Shown here one piece after another: positions 1 to 7,607 of a stretch of DNA of 64,000 bases. The number at the start of each line of letters is the position of its first letter. Position 1 is the first letter of the stretch. The notes under the pieces are model-generated. The model searched no databases and had not been told where the DNA came from. It saw only the letters and a program-made list of their open reading frames with translations. The position numbers were made by a program, and so were the translations under genes. Source of the DNA: Halorubrum sp. BV1 (GTDB lineage: Archaea > Halobacteriota > Halobacteria > Halobacteriales > Haloferacaceae); contig NZ_KN050825.1 of NCBI RefSeq assembly GCF_000746205.1, positions 352,590 to 416,589 on the forward strand, in the 5' to 3' direction.

Positions 1-241
1 TCGTCTCGGAGAAGGTCTCGGGGTCGACGCCCGCGAGCCCCCCGTCGTCGGTGACGCCGAGGACGTAGGTGGCCTCGCCGTCGCCGGAGAGCACGCGGTG
101 GCGGAGCTGGGCCACGAGCGACTCCATCCGGCCGTCGGCCAGATGGACCTCGCGGGTGAGCCGCTCTTTGAACTCGATCGCGCCGCCGTCCCGTTCGCCG
201 CGCTCGATGGCCCGCAACAGGGCGGACCGGTCAGCGCTCAT
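1..241 (-). CDS. GTP-binding protein (GTPBP1-like), N-terminal part only
   Basis: The gene runs off the left edge of the window; only the first 80 residues are present. It starts with ATG at 239-241. The visible part is acidic and contains the stretches IEFKERLTREVHL, MESLVAQLRHRVLSGDGEA and YVLGVTDDGG. I recognise this as the N-terminal domain of a haloarchaeal translation-factor-type GTPase annotated as GTPBP1-like. The GTPase domain itself lies outside the window, so the call rests on the N-terminal domain alone. The cellular role of this family in archaea is not established. Confidence 0.6.
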   Translation of the reverse strand, partial: MSADRSALLRAIERGERDGGAIEFKERLTREVHLADGRMESLVAQLRHRVLSGDGEATYVLGVTDDGGLAGVDPETFSET

Positions 242-372
242 GCACGCTCGTACGCGACAGCCGGGCTTAACGGTTTTCGTGCTACCCGTCCCCATGTGTC
301 GTGATCGGTTTCGAGGGCTCGGGAGCGCTCCGGAGCGGTGGCACGTTCAACGGTGTTTTGTCCCAATTATTA

Positions 373-1446
373 TCAATCTGAGGAGGGCGGAAACAGGTCT
401 TTTCGGAGTTTACAGTGCATCCCTTTTTCACCGTTTACGACCTGTGTCGACTGGAAATCGGCCGCAACGCTCAACAGTGAATACGACTCCGGTTCTGACA
501 GACCTTTCGTCTCTTCGAGGAACGAGATCATTTCCAAGGCGGCTTTTCGCGTTGCGATGTCGAGATCGGCATCGAACGCGTGCGTCATCCAGTACTCCTC
601 GGTTTCCAGAAGCGGAGCCGAAATGTCGATGTCGTCTCTGACGAAGAACTGAACGACTGCGTCGACATGTGCTTCGATGGCCGTCCCCGAAATTTCGCCG
701 TCTCCCTCCGCGATATGCGAATCCCCGGCAGTGAACAGTCCACCCTCAACCTGAACGGGGTAGTACATCGACGTTCCAACGTTGAAATTGCGATTATCGA
801 CGTTCCCACCGTATATTCCGGGAGGGACTGTGTCTATTTTGCCGTCCGCAGCGGGAGCGACGCCGGCCGTTCCGAAGTGGTACCGAACGGGGACTCGGAT
901 GTCCGCTAACACCGGTTCTCGGTCGACTGATTTCGGATCGATTATTCGTCCGGGCGTGTCGTACAGATCCGGGTACTCGTATTGGAAGCGGGCGTGTGCT
1001 GTCTGTGTCTCCTGATCGACCTCGTATATCGTCACGTATTCAGTGTCATCAAAATCGTCGTACAACAGTCCCCAGTTCGCACAGACGTTGCTTCCGTACG
1101 GTAGCCGAGGTTCGAGGTTGAGAATCCGACATTCGAGTACGTCGCCCGGCTCCGCGCCCTCGACGTGTATCGGTCCGGTCACGATGTGTACGCCCGGTCC
1201 CCGGTTCTCCACGTCGATCTCGTCGTAGATTTTTCTGACGCCCTCATCCATCATGTAGTCCGGGGCGTCCCCGGCATGATGTGACACCGTCTCGATGCGT
1301 ACGATATCGCCGGATTCGACGCGGCAGACCGGCTCCTGTGAGTTGTCGAAATACCCCCAGCTCACGGTCTCGGGTGTCGCTTTGATTTCGTGTATCTCCG
1401 GATCGACCGATCGGCGAGAGGTTCGAGTGGGTCCGTGTATTGTCAT
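373..1446 (-). CDS. Acetamidase/formamidase family amidohydrolase
   Basis: A 357-residue protein of the FmdA/AmdA family, which hydrolyses short amides such as formamide or acetamide to ammonia and the acid. Family features include the N-terminal segment around WGYFDNSQEPVCRVESGD, the HIVTGPIHVEGAEPGDVLEC block, the YGGNVDNRNFNVGTSMYYPV block, and GLFTAGDSHIAEGDGEISG, which carries conserved acidic and His residues of the active site. The length is normal for the family. The ATG overlaps the stop of the upstream small gene in a TAATG arrangement, so the two are probably translated together. Base composition is clearly less GC-rich than the neighbours, which suggests acquisition. Whether the substrate is formamide or acetamide cannot be told from the sequence. 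Confidence 0.9.
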   Translation of the reverse strand: MTIHGPTRTSRRSVDPEIHEIKATPETVSWGYFDNSQEPVCRVESGDIVRIETVSHHAGDAPDYMMDEGVRKIYDEIDVENRGPGVHIVTGPIHVEGAEPGDVLECRILNLEPRLPYGSNVCANWGLLYDDFDDTEYVTIYEVDQETQTAHARFQYEYPDLYDTPGRIIDPKSVDREPVLADIRVPVRYHFGTAGVAPAADGKIDTVPPGIYGGNVDNRNFNVGTSMYYPVQVEGGLFTAGDSHIAEGDGEISGTAIEAHVDAVVQFFVRDDIDISAPLLETEEYWMTHAFDADLDIATRKAALEMISFLEETKGLSEPESYSLLSVAADFQSTQVVNGEKGMHCKLRKDLFPPSSD

Positions 1447-1637
1447 TAGAAGCTGTTGTTCTGTATGTGCGTGCGGAACTCATCCGCGTCTTCTAAGCCG
1501 CACTGAGTCGTGTCCGATGCTGCCGTGAGATCACAGCCGAGCGCTTCTTCGAGGAAGGACGGTTCCACGGTCGCCTCCTCGATGAACGAAGCCGAGTGGT
1601 CCTCTTCTACCCGTGCAAGCCACATGATGTGGCTCAT
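1446..1637 (-). CDS. Small protein coupled to the acetamidase gene
   Basis: A 63-residue acidic protein of unknown function, beginning MSHIMWLARVEEDHSAS. I chose the ATG at 1635-1637 because a TATA-like element (CTTAGGCTTAAG on the minus strand, 1653-1664) lies about 22-27 bases upstream, which fits a leaderless transcript. An in-frame ATG at 1712 would add 25 residues. Its stop overlaps the acetamidase start (TAATG), so it is the first cistron of a two-gene operon. I see no signal peptide, membrane segment or known motif. It could be a subunit, a regulator, or the remnant of a larger amide-utilisation gene. Confidence 0.45.
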   Translation of the reverse strand: MSHIMWLARVEEDHSASFIEEATVEPSFLEEALGCDLTAASDTTQCGLEDADEFRTHIQNNSF

Positions 1638-1652
1638 ATGGTGTGTCGGCCC

Positions 1653-1664
1653 CTTAAGCCTAAG
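1653..1664. promoter_or_regulatory. Candidate bidirectional TATA region
   Basis: CTTAAGCCTAAG is nearly symmetrical and lies between two divergent small reading frames. It is about 22-27 bases before the minus-strand start at 1637 and about 32 bases before the plus-strand start at 1692. This is the spacing expected for leaderless haloarchaeal transcripts in both directions. Confidence 0.3.
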
Positions 1665-1691
1665 ATCACCGGAAGTGTTTCGCAGCGTGTC

Positions 1692-1772
1692 ATGACGTTC
1701 GGTAACAACCAATGTGGCTCTTGCTGTATTGTCGGTTTTAGCGACGACTCACAGACCGGTTGCTGTGGCTGA
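1692..1772 (+). CDS. Cys-rich 26-residue microprotein (hypothetical)
   Basis: A 26-codon reading frame that starts MTFGNNQCGSCC and ends SQTGCCG. It has five cysteines in 26 residues, arranged as CxxCC followed by CC eleven residues later. A TATA-like sequence lies at a leaderless distance upstream. I do not recognise it. The Cys pattern could bind a metal or belong to a modified peptide, but it is short enough to arise by chance and no modification genes are adjacent. Confidence 0.25.
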   Translation: MTFGNNQCGSCCIVGFSDDSQTGCCG

Positions 1773-1846
1773 ACGAACGGCGACAGTGGTTTCGCGACCA
1801 TCGAACTCGGTCGTCGAGCTATTCGGCGATCCGAGCTTCGCCGCTC

Positions 1847-2776
1847 TCAGGCGGTCAGCTCGACGAACGTCCGCCGGACGGTCACTGGCGTGACGCCCGC
1901 GGCGTCGGCGGCGTCCCGTTGCGTGCAGTCGGCGTCGCGCTCGCGGGCCGCGGTGTAGAGGCAGGCGGCGGCGACGCCGACCGGGTTGCGGCCGTTCGCG
2001 ATCCCCTCCGCGACGGCGCGCTCGACGAGTTCGCCGGCCCGGCGCTCGACGCCGGATTCGACGCCGAGGTCGCTCGCGAACCGCGGCAGGTACTCCGCGG
2101 GACCCGTCGGGCCGATCGGGAGGCCGAGGTCGCGGTTCATCGCGTCGAAGGCGGCGCGGTGTTCGGCCTCGGTCGCCTTCGCGGCCTCACACACCTCGCC
2201 GACGGTGCGGGCGACGTTCGCGGTGCGACAGGCGACGTAGACGCACGCGGCCGCGAAGCCCTCCAGCGAGCGCCCGCGCAGCAGGCTCTCGGCCTGCGCG
2301 GAGTCGAACAGGGCACAGGCGGCGTCACGGACGTTCGTCGGTAGCTCCAGCGCGCCGGTCAGTCGCCGAATCTCGGTGTATGCGTACACCTTGTTGCGGT
2401 CGCGTTTCGTCGAGATCCGCGCGCGGTTGTGCTGGGTGCGCATCCGGGCGAGCCGCCGACGCTTGCGGCCCTTCACCCGGGTCGACCGCCCGATCTCCGT
2501 CGAGAGCCCGCGGTCGTGTCGCGAGCGCGTCAGCGGCGCGCCAGTGCGCTTCGGGTTCGTCTCGTCGTCGGCGAAGGATCGCCACTCGGGGCCGTGGTCG
2601 ATCCGGTCGGCCTCCACCACGAGCCCGCAGTCGCGACAGACGCGCTCGGCCGCGTCGACCTGCGTTCGACCGCCGCACTCTGGACACTCGTCGACTGCAG
2701 TTCGCTCAGTCCCCTCGATACCGTCGGTGGTTTCGGTGCGGTGCGAGCGGACGCGGGTCGGACGTGCGTGGCTCAT
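1847..2776 (-). CDS. tfb: Transcription initiation factor IIB (TFB)
   Basis: A 309-residue TFB, the archaeal TFIIB homologue that bridges TBP/TATA complexes and RNA polymerase. The N-terminal zinc ribbon has C31, C34, C47 and C50. The B-reader/linker region follows, with WRSFADDETNPKRTG, a variant of the usual WRAF motif. Two cyclin-like repeats follow, at about residues 115-205 and 210-305, the first containing EGFAAACVYVACR and the second VGVAAACLYTAAR. Haloarchaea carry many TFB paralogs, and this one cannot be matched to a numbered copy by eye. It is preceded by its own TATA box and is monocistronic. Confidence 0.95.
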   Translation of the reverse strand: MSHARPTRVRSHRTETTDGIEGTERTAVDECPECGGRTQVDAAERVCRDCGLVVEADRIDHGPEWRSFADDETNPKRTGAPLTRSRHDRGLSTEIGRSTRVKGRKRRRLARMRTQHNRARISTKRDRNKVYAYTEIRRLTGALELPTNVRDAACALFDSAQAESLLRGRSLEGFAAACVYVACRTANVARTVGEVCEAAKATEAEHRAAFDAMNRDLGLPIGPTGPAEYLPRFASDLGVESGVERRAGELVERAVAEGIANGRNPVGVAAACLYTAARERDADCTQRDAADAAGVTPVTVRRTFVELTA

Positions 2777-2801
2777 CGTACTTCCAACTCCGTCCCGATC
2801 C

Positions 2802-2811
2802 CTTACTTAAA
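2802..2811 (-). promoter_or_regulatory. TATA box of the TFB gene
   Basis: TTTAAGTAAG on the minus strand is centred about 30 bases before the TFB start codon, as expected for a leaderless transcript. Confidence 0.55.
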
Positions 2812-2906
2812 CCCGGGTGGATCGGGGGGAAGACGGTGCGATCCGCGTGCTCGAACCGACCGGTAACCGGTCGGTGGTTCGCCGTCGGTCCCCCTCGCAG
2901 TACGGG

Positions 2907-2915
2907 GGGTTTAAC
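2907..2915 (+). promoter_or_regulatory. TATA box of the 2940 gene
   Basis: GGGTTTAAC is centred about 28 bases before the ATG at 2940. It supports that start over an upstream in-frame ATG at 2817. Confidence 0.45.
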
Positions 2916-2939
2916 ACCCCGTCCGGCGCACGGAGTGCC

Positions 2940-3431
2940 ATGACGCTCTCGGAGATCGCGGCGGGCCTCGAAGTGACCGCGCGCCAGCGCGACCGCGGGG
3001 TCGCCGTCGCGGACGACACCGAGACGCCGCTCGTCGATCGCCTCTCGGCCCACGCCGCCGATCTCCCGTGTACGCCGGCCGCAACCGCGACACTCGTCGA
3101 CGCCTACTCGACCGGACGGAGCGTGGGAGACGCCGCGAGCGAGGCTGGAATCACGCCGATGATCGCCGCGAAGACGCTCCATCGTTGTGGCGTCGCGGGG
3201 GTCTGCCCGCTCGCGCCGACCCGGCGCGGCGTCGTCCGCGACTGGCTCGACGGCCGGATCGGCCGCAGCGACGCCGTCGCGCTCACCGGCGGCGACGAGG
3301 CGGATTTCGCGCTGGCGACCTACGTCGAGACTCACGACGCGGTGTCCGCCGTCGCCGACGCCGTCGACGCCCACCTCGCCGGCTCCGCCCCGCTCGACGG
3401 GGCGCTCGGCGACCCCGACGGCCTCCGCTGA
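2940..3431 (+). CDS. Conserved haloarchaeal protein, unknown function
   Basis: A 163-residue protein starting MTLSEIAAGLEVTARQRDRG. It is mostly helical and Ala/Asp-rich, with no signal peptide or membrane helix. The segment around VDAYSTGRSVGDAASEAGI followed by AAKTLHRCGV looks like a small HTH-type fold, in which a helix and a turn precede a putative recognition helix. I know similar proteins only as uncharacterised haloarchaeal families. The start was chosen because a TATA box lies at a leaderless distance. It is transcribed away from the TFB gene, from a shared intergenic region. Confidence 0.7.
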   Translation: MTLSEIAAGLEVTARQRDRGVAVADDTETPLVDRLSAHAADLPCTPAATATLVDAYSTGRSVGDAASEAGITPMIAAKTLHRCGVAGVCPLAPTRRGVVRDWLDGRIGRSDAVALTGGDEADFALATYVETHDAVSAVADAVDAHLAGSAPLDGALGDPDGLR

Positions 3432-3467
3432 GCCGACCGCCGCGGTCCGCGGGTCGGCCCCTTCCGG

Positions 3468-4268
3468 TCAGTTCGACGGCCGCAGCCGATCGATCAGCCC
3501 GGAGTCGGCGACGTCGATCTCGAGTGACACGCCGAACGCCCGCTCGTACGTGTCACGGAGGGCGCGCGTGTACGCACCGTCGCCACGCGCCGTGGTCGGC
3601 GCGGCCGCGACCTCCGGGTCGACGGCCGAGAGAACGGTGTCGGCCGACGACTCGGCGGGATCGACGTGGCGGTCGCGCGCCGCCACCGCGATCGATCCGT
3701 CGACGGTCGCTCCGACGTCCGCCATCCGCCCGCGGAGGCGCTGGAGCGCGTCGCGCCCGTGGTCCGACGCCGGACGGACCGTCTCGACCCGGTCGGCGGC
3801 GGTGACCGCGGCGACCGCCTCGTTCGACCCGACGGGTGCGACGTCGAGGACGACGGCGTCGTGCGTCGAGGTCGCCTCCTCGATGCGGCGCTCTAACTTC
3901 CGTGCGGCCGCCGCCGTCTTCGCCCGCGCGAGGCGCTCGAAGGGCGCTCGCGCGGGGACGATATCGACGCGACCGTCGGAGGTCACGCCTCTCGCGTTCG
4001 GTTCGGACGCGACACCGGACGCACCGGCGCCCCCGAGCGGGTACGCGGCCGCCGACAGCGACGATTCCGTCTCGTCCGTGAGGAGCGCGGTGAGATCGGT
4101 GTCGATCCGGCCCGCGACGTACTCCGAGAGACCCTGCGTGGTGAAGGCGGCGTCGACGACCGCGACTTCGTGGCCGCCTCGTGCGCCGACGGCCGCTAGC
4201 TCGACGGCGGTCCGCGTCGTTCCCGCGCCGCCGGTCGCTCCGACCAGCGCGAGCGTCGTGGCATGCAT
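3468..4268 (-). CDS. ParA/MinD-like protein with degenerate P-loop
   Basis: A 266-residue protein with the SIMIBI (ParA/MinD) order of elements. A P-loop-like GATGGAGTTRT lies at residues 10-20, followed by EVAVVDAAFTTQGLSEY and, centrally, HDAVVLDVAPVGSNEAV, which matches the Walker B/switch region. True members have KGGxGKT(T/S). Here both the signature lysine and the P-loop lysine are missing (A and T respectively), so ATP hydrolysis is doubtful although the fold is retained. It may be a nucleotide sensor or a structural paralog. The gene is flanked by the 2940 gene (convergent) and the MFS gene (divergent). Confidence 0.7.
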   Translation of the reverse strand: MHATTLALVGATGGAGTTRTAVELAAVGARGGHEVAVVDAAFTTQGLSEYVAGRIDTDLTALLTDETESSLSAAAYPLGGAGASGVASEPNARGVTSDGRVDIVPARAPFERLARAKTAAAARKLERRIEEATSTHDAVVLDVAPVGSNEAVAAVTAADRVETVRPASDHGRDALQRLRGRMADVGATVDGSIAVAARDRHVDPAESSADTVLSAVDPEVAAAPTTARGDGAYTRALRDTYERAFGVSLEIDVADSGLIDRLRPSN

Positions 4269-4352
4269 GAGACCGCTCTCTGTAGTCGGGTGTTAAGCGT
4301 CGCGGATCGCCCCCGCGACGCGGTTGAGCGTCGGTCGCGTTCGCGCCGTCCC

Positions 4353-4362
4353 AACACTTATG
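4353..4362 (+). promoter_or_regulatory. TATA-like element of the MFS gene
   Basis: AACACTTATG lies about 32 bases before the ATG at 4390. It was used to prefer that start over ATGs at 4324 and 4360. Confidence 0.35.
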
Positions 4363-4389
4363 TCACGAATGATCCATCGGTACGGGCAC

Positions 4390-5607
4390 ATGGTTGCCAT
4401 CGCAGACGGGAAGTGGCGCGCGCTCGTGCTGGTCGGCGTCGCGGAGCTGTTCGCGATGACGCTCTGGTTCAGCGGGACCGCCGTCGGACCGGAGCTGGCC
4501 GCGGCGTGGGGGCTTTCGCCCGCCGAGACGGCGTGGCTGACGAACGCGGTCCAGTTGGGGTTCGTCGTCGGAGCCCTCCTGTCGGCGTCGCTGACGATCG
4601 CCGATGTCGTCCCGCCGCGATATCTGTTCGCCGGCTCCGCGCTGGTCGGTGCCGCGGGAACGGCGGTCATCGCGGCGGTCGTCGAGAGCGGTCCGCCCGC
4701 GATCCTCCTGCGGTTCCTGACCGGCGTCGCGCTCGCGGGCGTGTACCCGACCGGCATGAAGATGATGGCGTCGTGGTTCGACGAGGGACGCGGGCTGGCG
4801 ATCGGCGTTCTCGTCGGCGCGCTCACGGTCGGATCGGCCTCGCCGCACTTCCTCCGAGCCGTGGGCGGGATCGGGCGACCCGACGCGGTGTTGTACGGCA
4901 CCGCCGCGCTCGCGGCGGTCGGTGGGCTGCTCGTGCTCGCGTACGAGGACGGGCCACACCAGCCGGAGACGGCCCCGTTCGACCCGAGCGCGATCCGCCG
5001 GATCGTCACCGACCGGGGCGTCGTCCTCGCGAACACCGGCTACTTCGGTCACATGTGGGAGCTGTACGCGGTCTGGACGTGGATCCCCGTCTACCTCGCC
5101 GCGAGCTTCGAGGCCGGCGGCGTCGCCGACGCCGACCGCAGCGCCGCGCTGTTAGCGTTCGCGACGATCGCCGTCGGCGGCGTCGGCGCGTGGCTCGCCG
5201 GCTCCGCGGCCGACCGGTGGGGCCGGTCCGTCGTCACCAGTGTGTCGATGATCGTCTCGGGGGCGGCCTGCCTGCTCGCGGGCGTCGTGTTCGGCGCGTC
5301 GCCGCTCGTGGTCGCCCCGTTCGTCCTCGTCTGGGGCTTTTTCATCGTGGCCGACTCCGCGCAGTTCTCGGCGGCGGTTTCAGAGCTCGCCGACGAGAGC
5401 TACGTCGGCTCCGCGCTGACGCTTCAGACCGCGGTCGGCTTTCTCATCACCATCGCGTCGATCCAGCTCGTCCCCGTCGTGCGGGACGCCGCCGGCTGGC
5501 AGTGGGCGTTCGCCCCGCTCGTCATCGGGCCGCTGGCGGGCACCGCGGCGATGCTGTGGCTCCGCACGCTACCGGCCGCGGACCGGCTGGCGGGCGGACG
5601 CGGGTGA
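4390..5607 (+). CDS. MFS transporter
   Basis: A 405-residue integral membrane protein of the major facilitator superfamily with about 12 predicted helices. The first helix holds LVLVGVAELFAMTLWFSGTA. A loop motif FLTGVALAGVYPTGMKM and a second-half loop AGSAADRWGRSVV correspond to MFS signature positions. The short cytoplasmic start MVAIADGKWRA was chosen from promoter spacing; ATGs at 4324 or 4360 would add up to 22 residues. The substrate is unknown. The stop codon lies at the first base of a 25-bp tandem repeat. Confidence 0.85.
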   Translation: MVAIADGKWRALVLVGVAELFAMTLWFSGTAVGPELAAAWGLSPAETAWLTNAVQLGFVVGALLSASLTIADVVPPRYLFAGSALVGAAGTAVIAAVVESGPPAILLRFLTGVALAGVYPTGMKMMASWFDEGRGLAIGVLVGALTVGSASPHFLRAVGGIGRPDAVLYGTAALAAVGGLLVLAYEDGPHQPETAPFDPSAIRRIVTDRGVVLANTGYFGHMWELYAVWTWIPVYLAASFEAGGVADADRSAALLAFATIAVGGVGAWLAGSAADRWGRSVVTSVSMIVSGAACLLAGVVFGASPLVVAPFVLVWGFFIVADSAQFSAAVSELADESYVGSALTLQTAVGFLITIASIQLVPVVRDAAGWQWAFAPLVIGPLAGTAAMLWLRTLPAADRLAGGRG

Positions 5608-5661
5608 GCGGTCGACGGACGAGCGACGATGAGCGGTCGGCGGACGAGCGACGATGAGCGG
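5605..5661. repeat. 25-bp tandem repeat at the MFS stop codon
   Basis: Two full copies (5605-5629 and 5630-5654) and the first seven bases of a third. Each unit begins TGAGCGGTCG. The copies differ at one base (GAC versus GGC). The repeat starts exactly at the MFS stop codon TGA. Confidence 0.85.
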
Positions 5662-5686
5662 CGCGCAATCGCCGGTCGAAGTGGAG

Positions 5687-6118
5687 TCACCCGTCGATCG
5701 CGGCCGATACGTCCGTCGCGATCGCGTCCAGCTCCTCGTCTGCGAGGTCGGGGCGCTCGCCGGCGACCGCGTGGATCGGCGCGCCGCCGTCGCCGTCGAA
5801 CCGCGGGACGACGTGGACGTGGACGTGAGGCACCTCCTGACCGGCCGCCTCACCGTCGTTGATCCCGACGTTCGCGCCGTCTGCGTCCACGGCGGCTTCG
5901 ACCGCCGGCGTGATCTCGCTCACGACGTCAAAGACGGCGCTCGCGAGGTCGGCGTCGAGATCGCCGACGCGTTCGGCGTGTGTTTTCGGGATCACGAGCG
6001 TATGCCCCGGAGCGAGGGGATTCGCGTCGAGGAAGGCTACTGCGTCGTCAGTCTCGTGGACGGTCCGCGCCGGGATCTCGCCGTCGGCGATCGCACAGAA
6101 GATGCAGTCGTCGGACAT
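5687..6118 (-). CDS. HIT family nucleotide hydrolase
   Basis: A 143-residue histidine-triad protein. It begins MSDDCIFCAIADGEIPA, with the CxxC zinc pair typical of the HINT/Fhit-like branch, and contains LDANPLAPGHTLVIPKTH and the catalytic triad HVHVHVVPRF. These proteins hydrolyse nucleoside phosphoramidates or dinucleotides such as AMP-lysine. The start at 6118 was chosen because families begin just before the CIFC motif; an in-frame ATG ten residues upstream is less likely. The gene is convergent with the MFS gene. Confidence 0.9.
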   Translation of the reverse strand: MSDDCIFCAIADGEIPARTVHETDDAVAFLDANPLAPGHTLVIPKTHAERVGDLDADLASAVFDVVSEITPAVEAAVDADGANVGINDGEAAGQEVPHVHVHVVPRFDGDGGAPIHAVAGERPDLADEELDAIATDVSAAIDG

Positions 6119-6213
6119 ACGCGAGGAGTCGGCTGCGCGGCCCATCAAGCTTTCCCGGGTCGGTGTGGCCAGGGTGTGATCGCGACCGGATCGTCTCGCG
6201 GACGCAGAGCGGT

Positions 6214-7146
6214 CTACTCCTCTCGCTCCGGGAACGGCACTTCGATCAGCGTCCCGTCGTCGGGCAGAATGCAGTCCCCGTCGAACTCCTCGCGGGCGTC
6301 TCGGCGGATCGCGGAGGCGTCCGCCGCGTACCGCGAGGAGATGTGGACGAGCGCCAGCCGCGTTGCGTTCGCGCGCGCCGCTATCGATCCGGCTTCGCGA
6401 CCGGTCGAGTGCGCGGTGTCGCGGGCGCGGTCGGCCATGTCGTCGGCGAAGGTGGCGTCGTGGACCAACAGGTCGGCGTCGCGGGCGGCCTCGACGGTCC
6501 GCTCTCGCGGGCGCGTGTCTGCCGTGTACACCAGTTTCCGCCCGGGACGCGGCGGGCCGACGACCTGATCGGGCTCGACGACCGTCCCGTCGTCGGCCTC
6601 GACCGGTTCGCCGGCGTGGAGCCGACCGAACTTCGGGCCGACGGGAACGCCGAGTTCCTCCGCCTTCGGCCGGTCGAACCGGCCGGGGCGGTCCGCCTCT
6701 TCTAAGACGTACCCCTGCGATTTAGTGCGGTGTTCCGTCTCGAAGGCGCGGACCGCGTAGCCGTCGGCGTCGAGGGCGACCTCGCCGGGTGCGACCGGCT
6801 CGATCCGGATCGGAAACGCGGGGTCGTGACCGACCGCGTGGACCAGATCGCGGAGGTCGCCGTCGGTGTTCGGCGGGCAGTAGATCGAGAGCGGCTCCGT
6901 CCGGTCGTTGAACCCGAGCGTCTGGATCAGTCCCGGGATCCCGAGGACGTGGTCGCCGTGGAGGTGCGAGACGAACAGGTGGTCGATCCCGAACCCGGTG
7001 CCGTATCGCATCATGCCGCGCTGGGTTCCCTCGCCGCAGTCGAACAGCAGGCGGTCGCCCTCGCGGTTGACGAACAGGGCGCTCGGCGCGCGCTCGGTGG
7101 TCGGGACGGCACCGCCCGTCCCGAGGAAGGTGACGCGAAGGGACAT
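6214..7146 (-). CDS. rnz: Ribonuclease Z (tRNase Z)
   Basis: A 310-residue metallo-beta-lactamase-fold endonuclease that removes the 3' trailer of precursor tRNAs. The zinc motif is SHLHGDHVLG, with H61, H63, D65 and H66. Other family blocks are FLGTGGAVPTTERAPSALFV at the start, LVYTADTRP, the LLVHDATF segment, and the C-terminal LVHISSRYA with the last metal-binding His. The length is typical of the short form. Its promoter (GAGTTTACC on the minus strand, about 7168-7176) indicates a leaderless transcript. Confidence 0.95.
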   Translation of the reverse strand: MSLRVTFLGTGGAVPTTERAPSALFVNREGDRLLFDCGEGTQRGMMRYGTGFGIDHLFVSHLHGDHVLGIPGLIQTLGFNDRTEPLSIYCPPNTDGDLRDLVHAVGHDPAFPIRIEPVAPGEVALDADGYAVRAFETEHRTKSQGYVLEEADRPGRFDRPKAEELGVPVGPKFGRLHAGEPVEADDGTVVEPDQVVGPPRPGRKLVYTADTRPRERTVEAARDADLLVHDATFADDMADRARDTAHSTGREAGSIAARANATRLALVHISSRYAADASAIRRDAREEFDGDCILPDDGTLIEVPFPEREE

Positions 7147-7265
7147 ACCCGCCCTGCGGCCGGCGGGGGTAAACTCCTTTCGAGGCGTGCTCGTCGCGGG
7201 CGGCGACCGCGGGACCCGGCGACCGAGGCCGAAGCCGACATGAGCCCCCCGCCCCGACTCTCCCC

Positions 7266-7541
7266 ATGCACGAGGAGATCGCCGCGCTCGTCGGTCAGGA
7301 GGGGTGGCGTGCCGAGGGAGACGCCGCGCGCGTCCACTACGACGGCGGGGGCGACCGCGTCGCGATCGAGTTCTACGCTCCCGCCGAGCGCGTCCTCTAC
7401 TGGACGGTTCCGACCGACGAGGACCGCGAGACGGCCGCGCCGATCCCCCGCGACGAGGTTCCGGATCCGCTCCGCCGTCGGATCCGCGATGACCTCGACG
7501 CCGCCGGCGTCGATCCGGCGACCGAGCGCCGGAACGTCTGA
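7266..7541 (+). CDS. Conserved haloarchaeal protein, unknown function
   Basis: A 91-residue acidic soluble protein with no signal peptide. It begins MHEEIAALVGQEGWRAEGD and continues with two strand-rich segments (RVAIEFYAPAERVLYWTV) and a charged helical C-terminus. I know it only as an uncharacterised haloarchaeal family. The start lies about 120 bases from the divergent tRNase Z gene. The downstream ABC exporter gene begins 66 bases after its stop, so co-transcription is possible. Confidence 0.65.
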   Translation: MHEEIAALVGQEGWRAEGDAARVHYDGGGDRVAIEFYAPAERVLYWTVPTDEDRETAAPIPRDEVPDPLRRRIRDDLDAAGVDPATERRNV

Positions 7542-7607
7542 CGCACGGTCACCGTCCAGATCGATCCGAAGGAAACCCACTTGTCTCGCGGCCCGGTAGT
7601 CTCGGTG

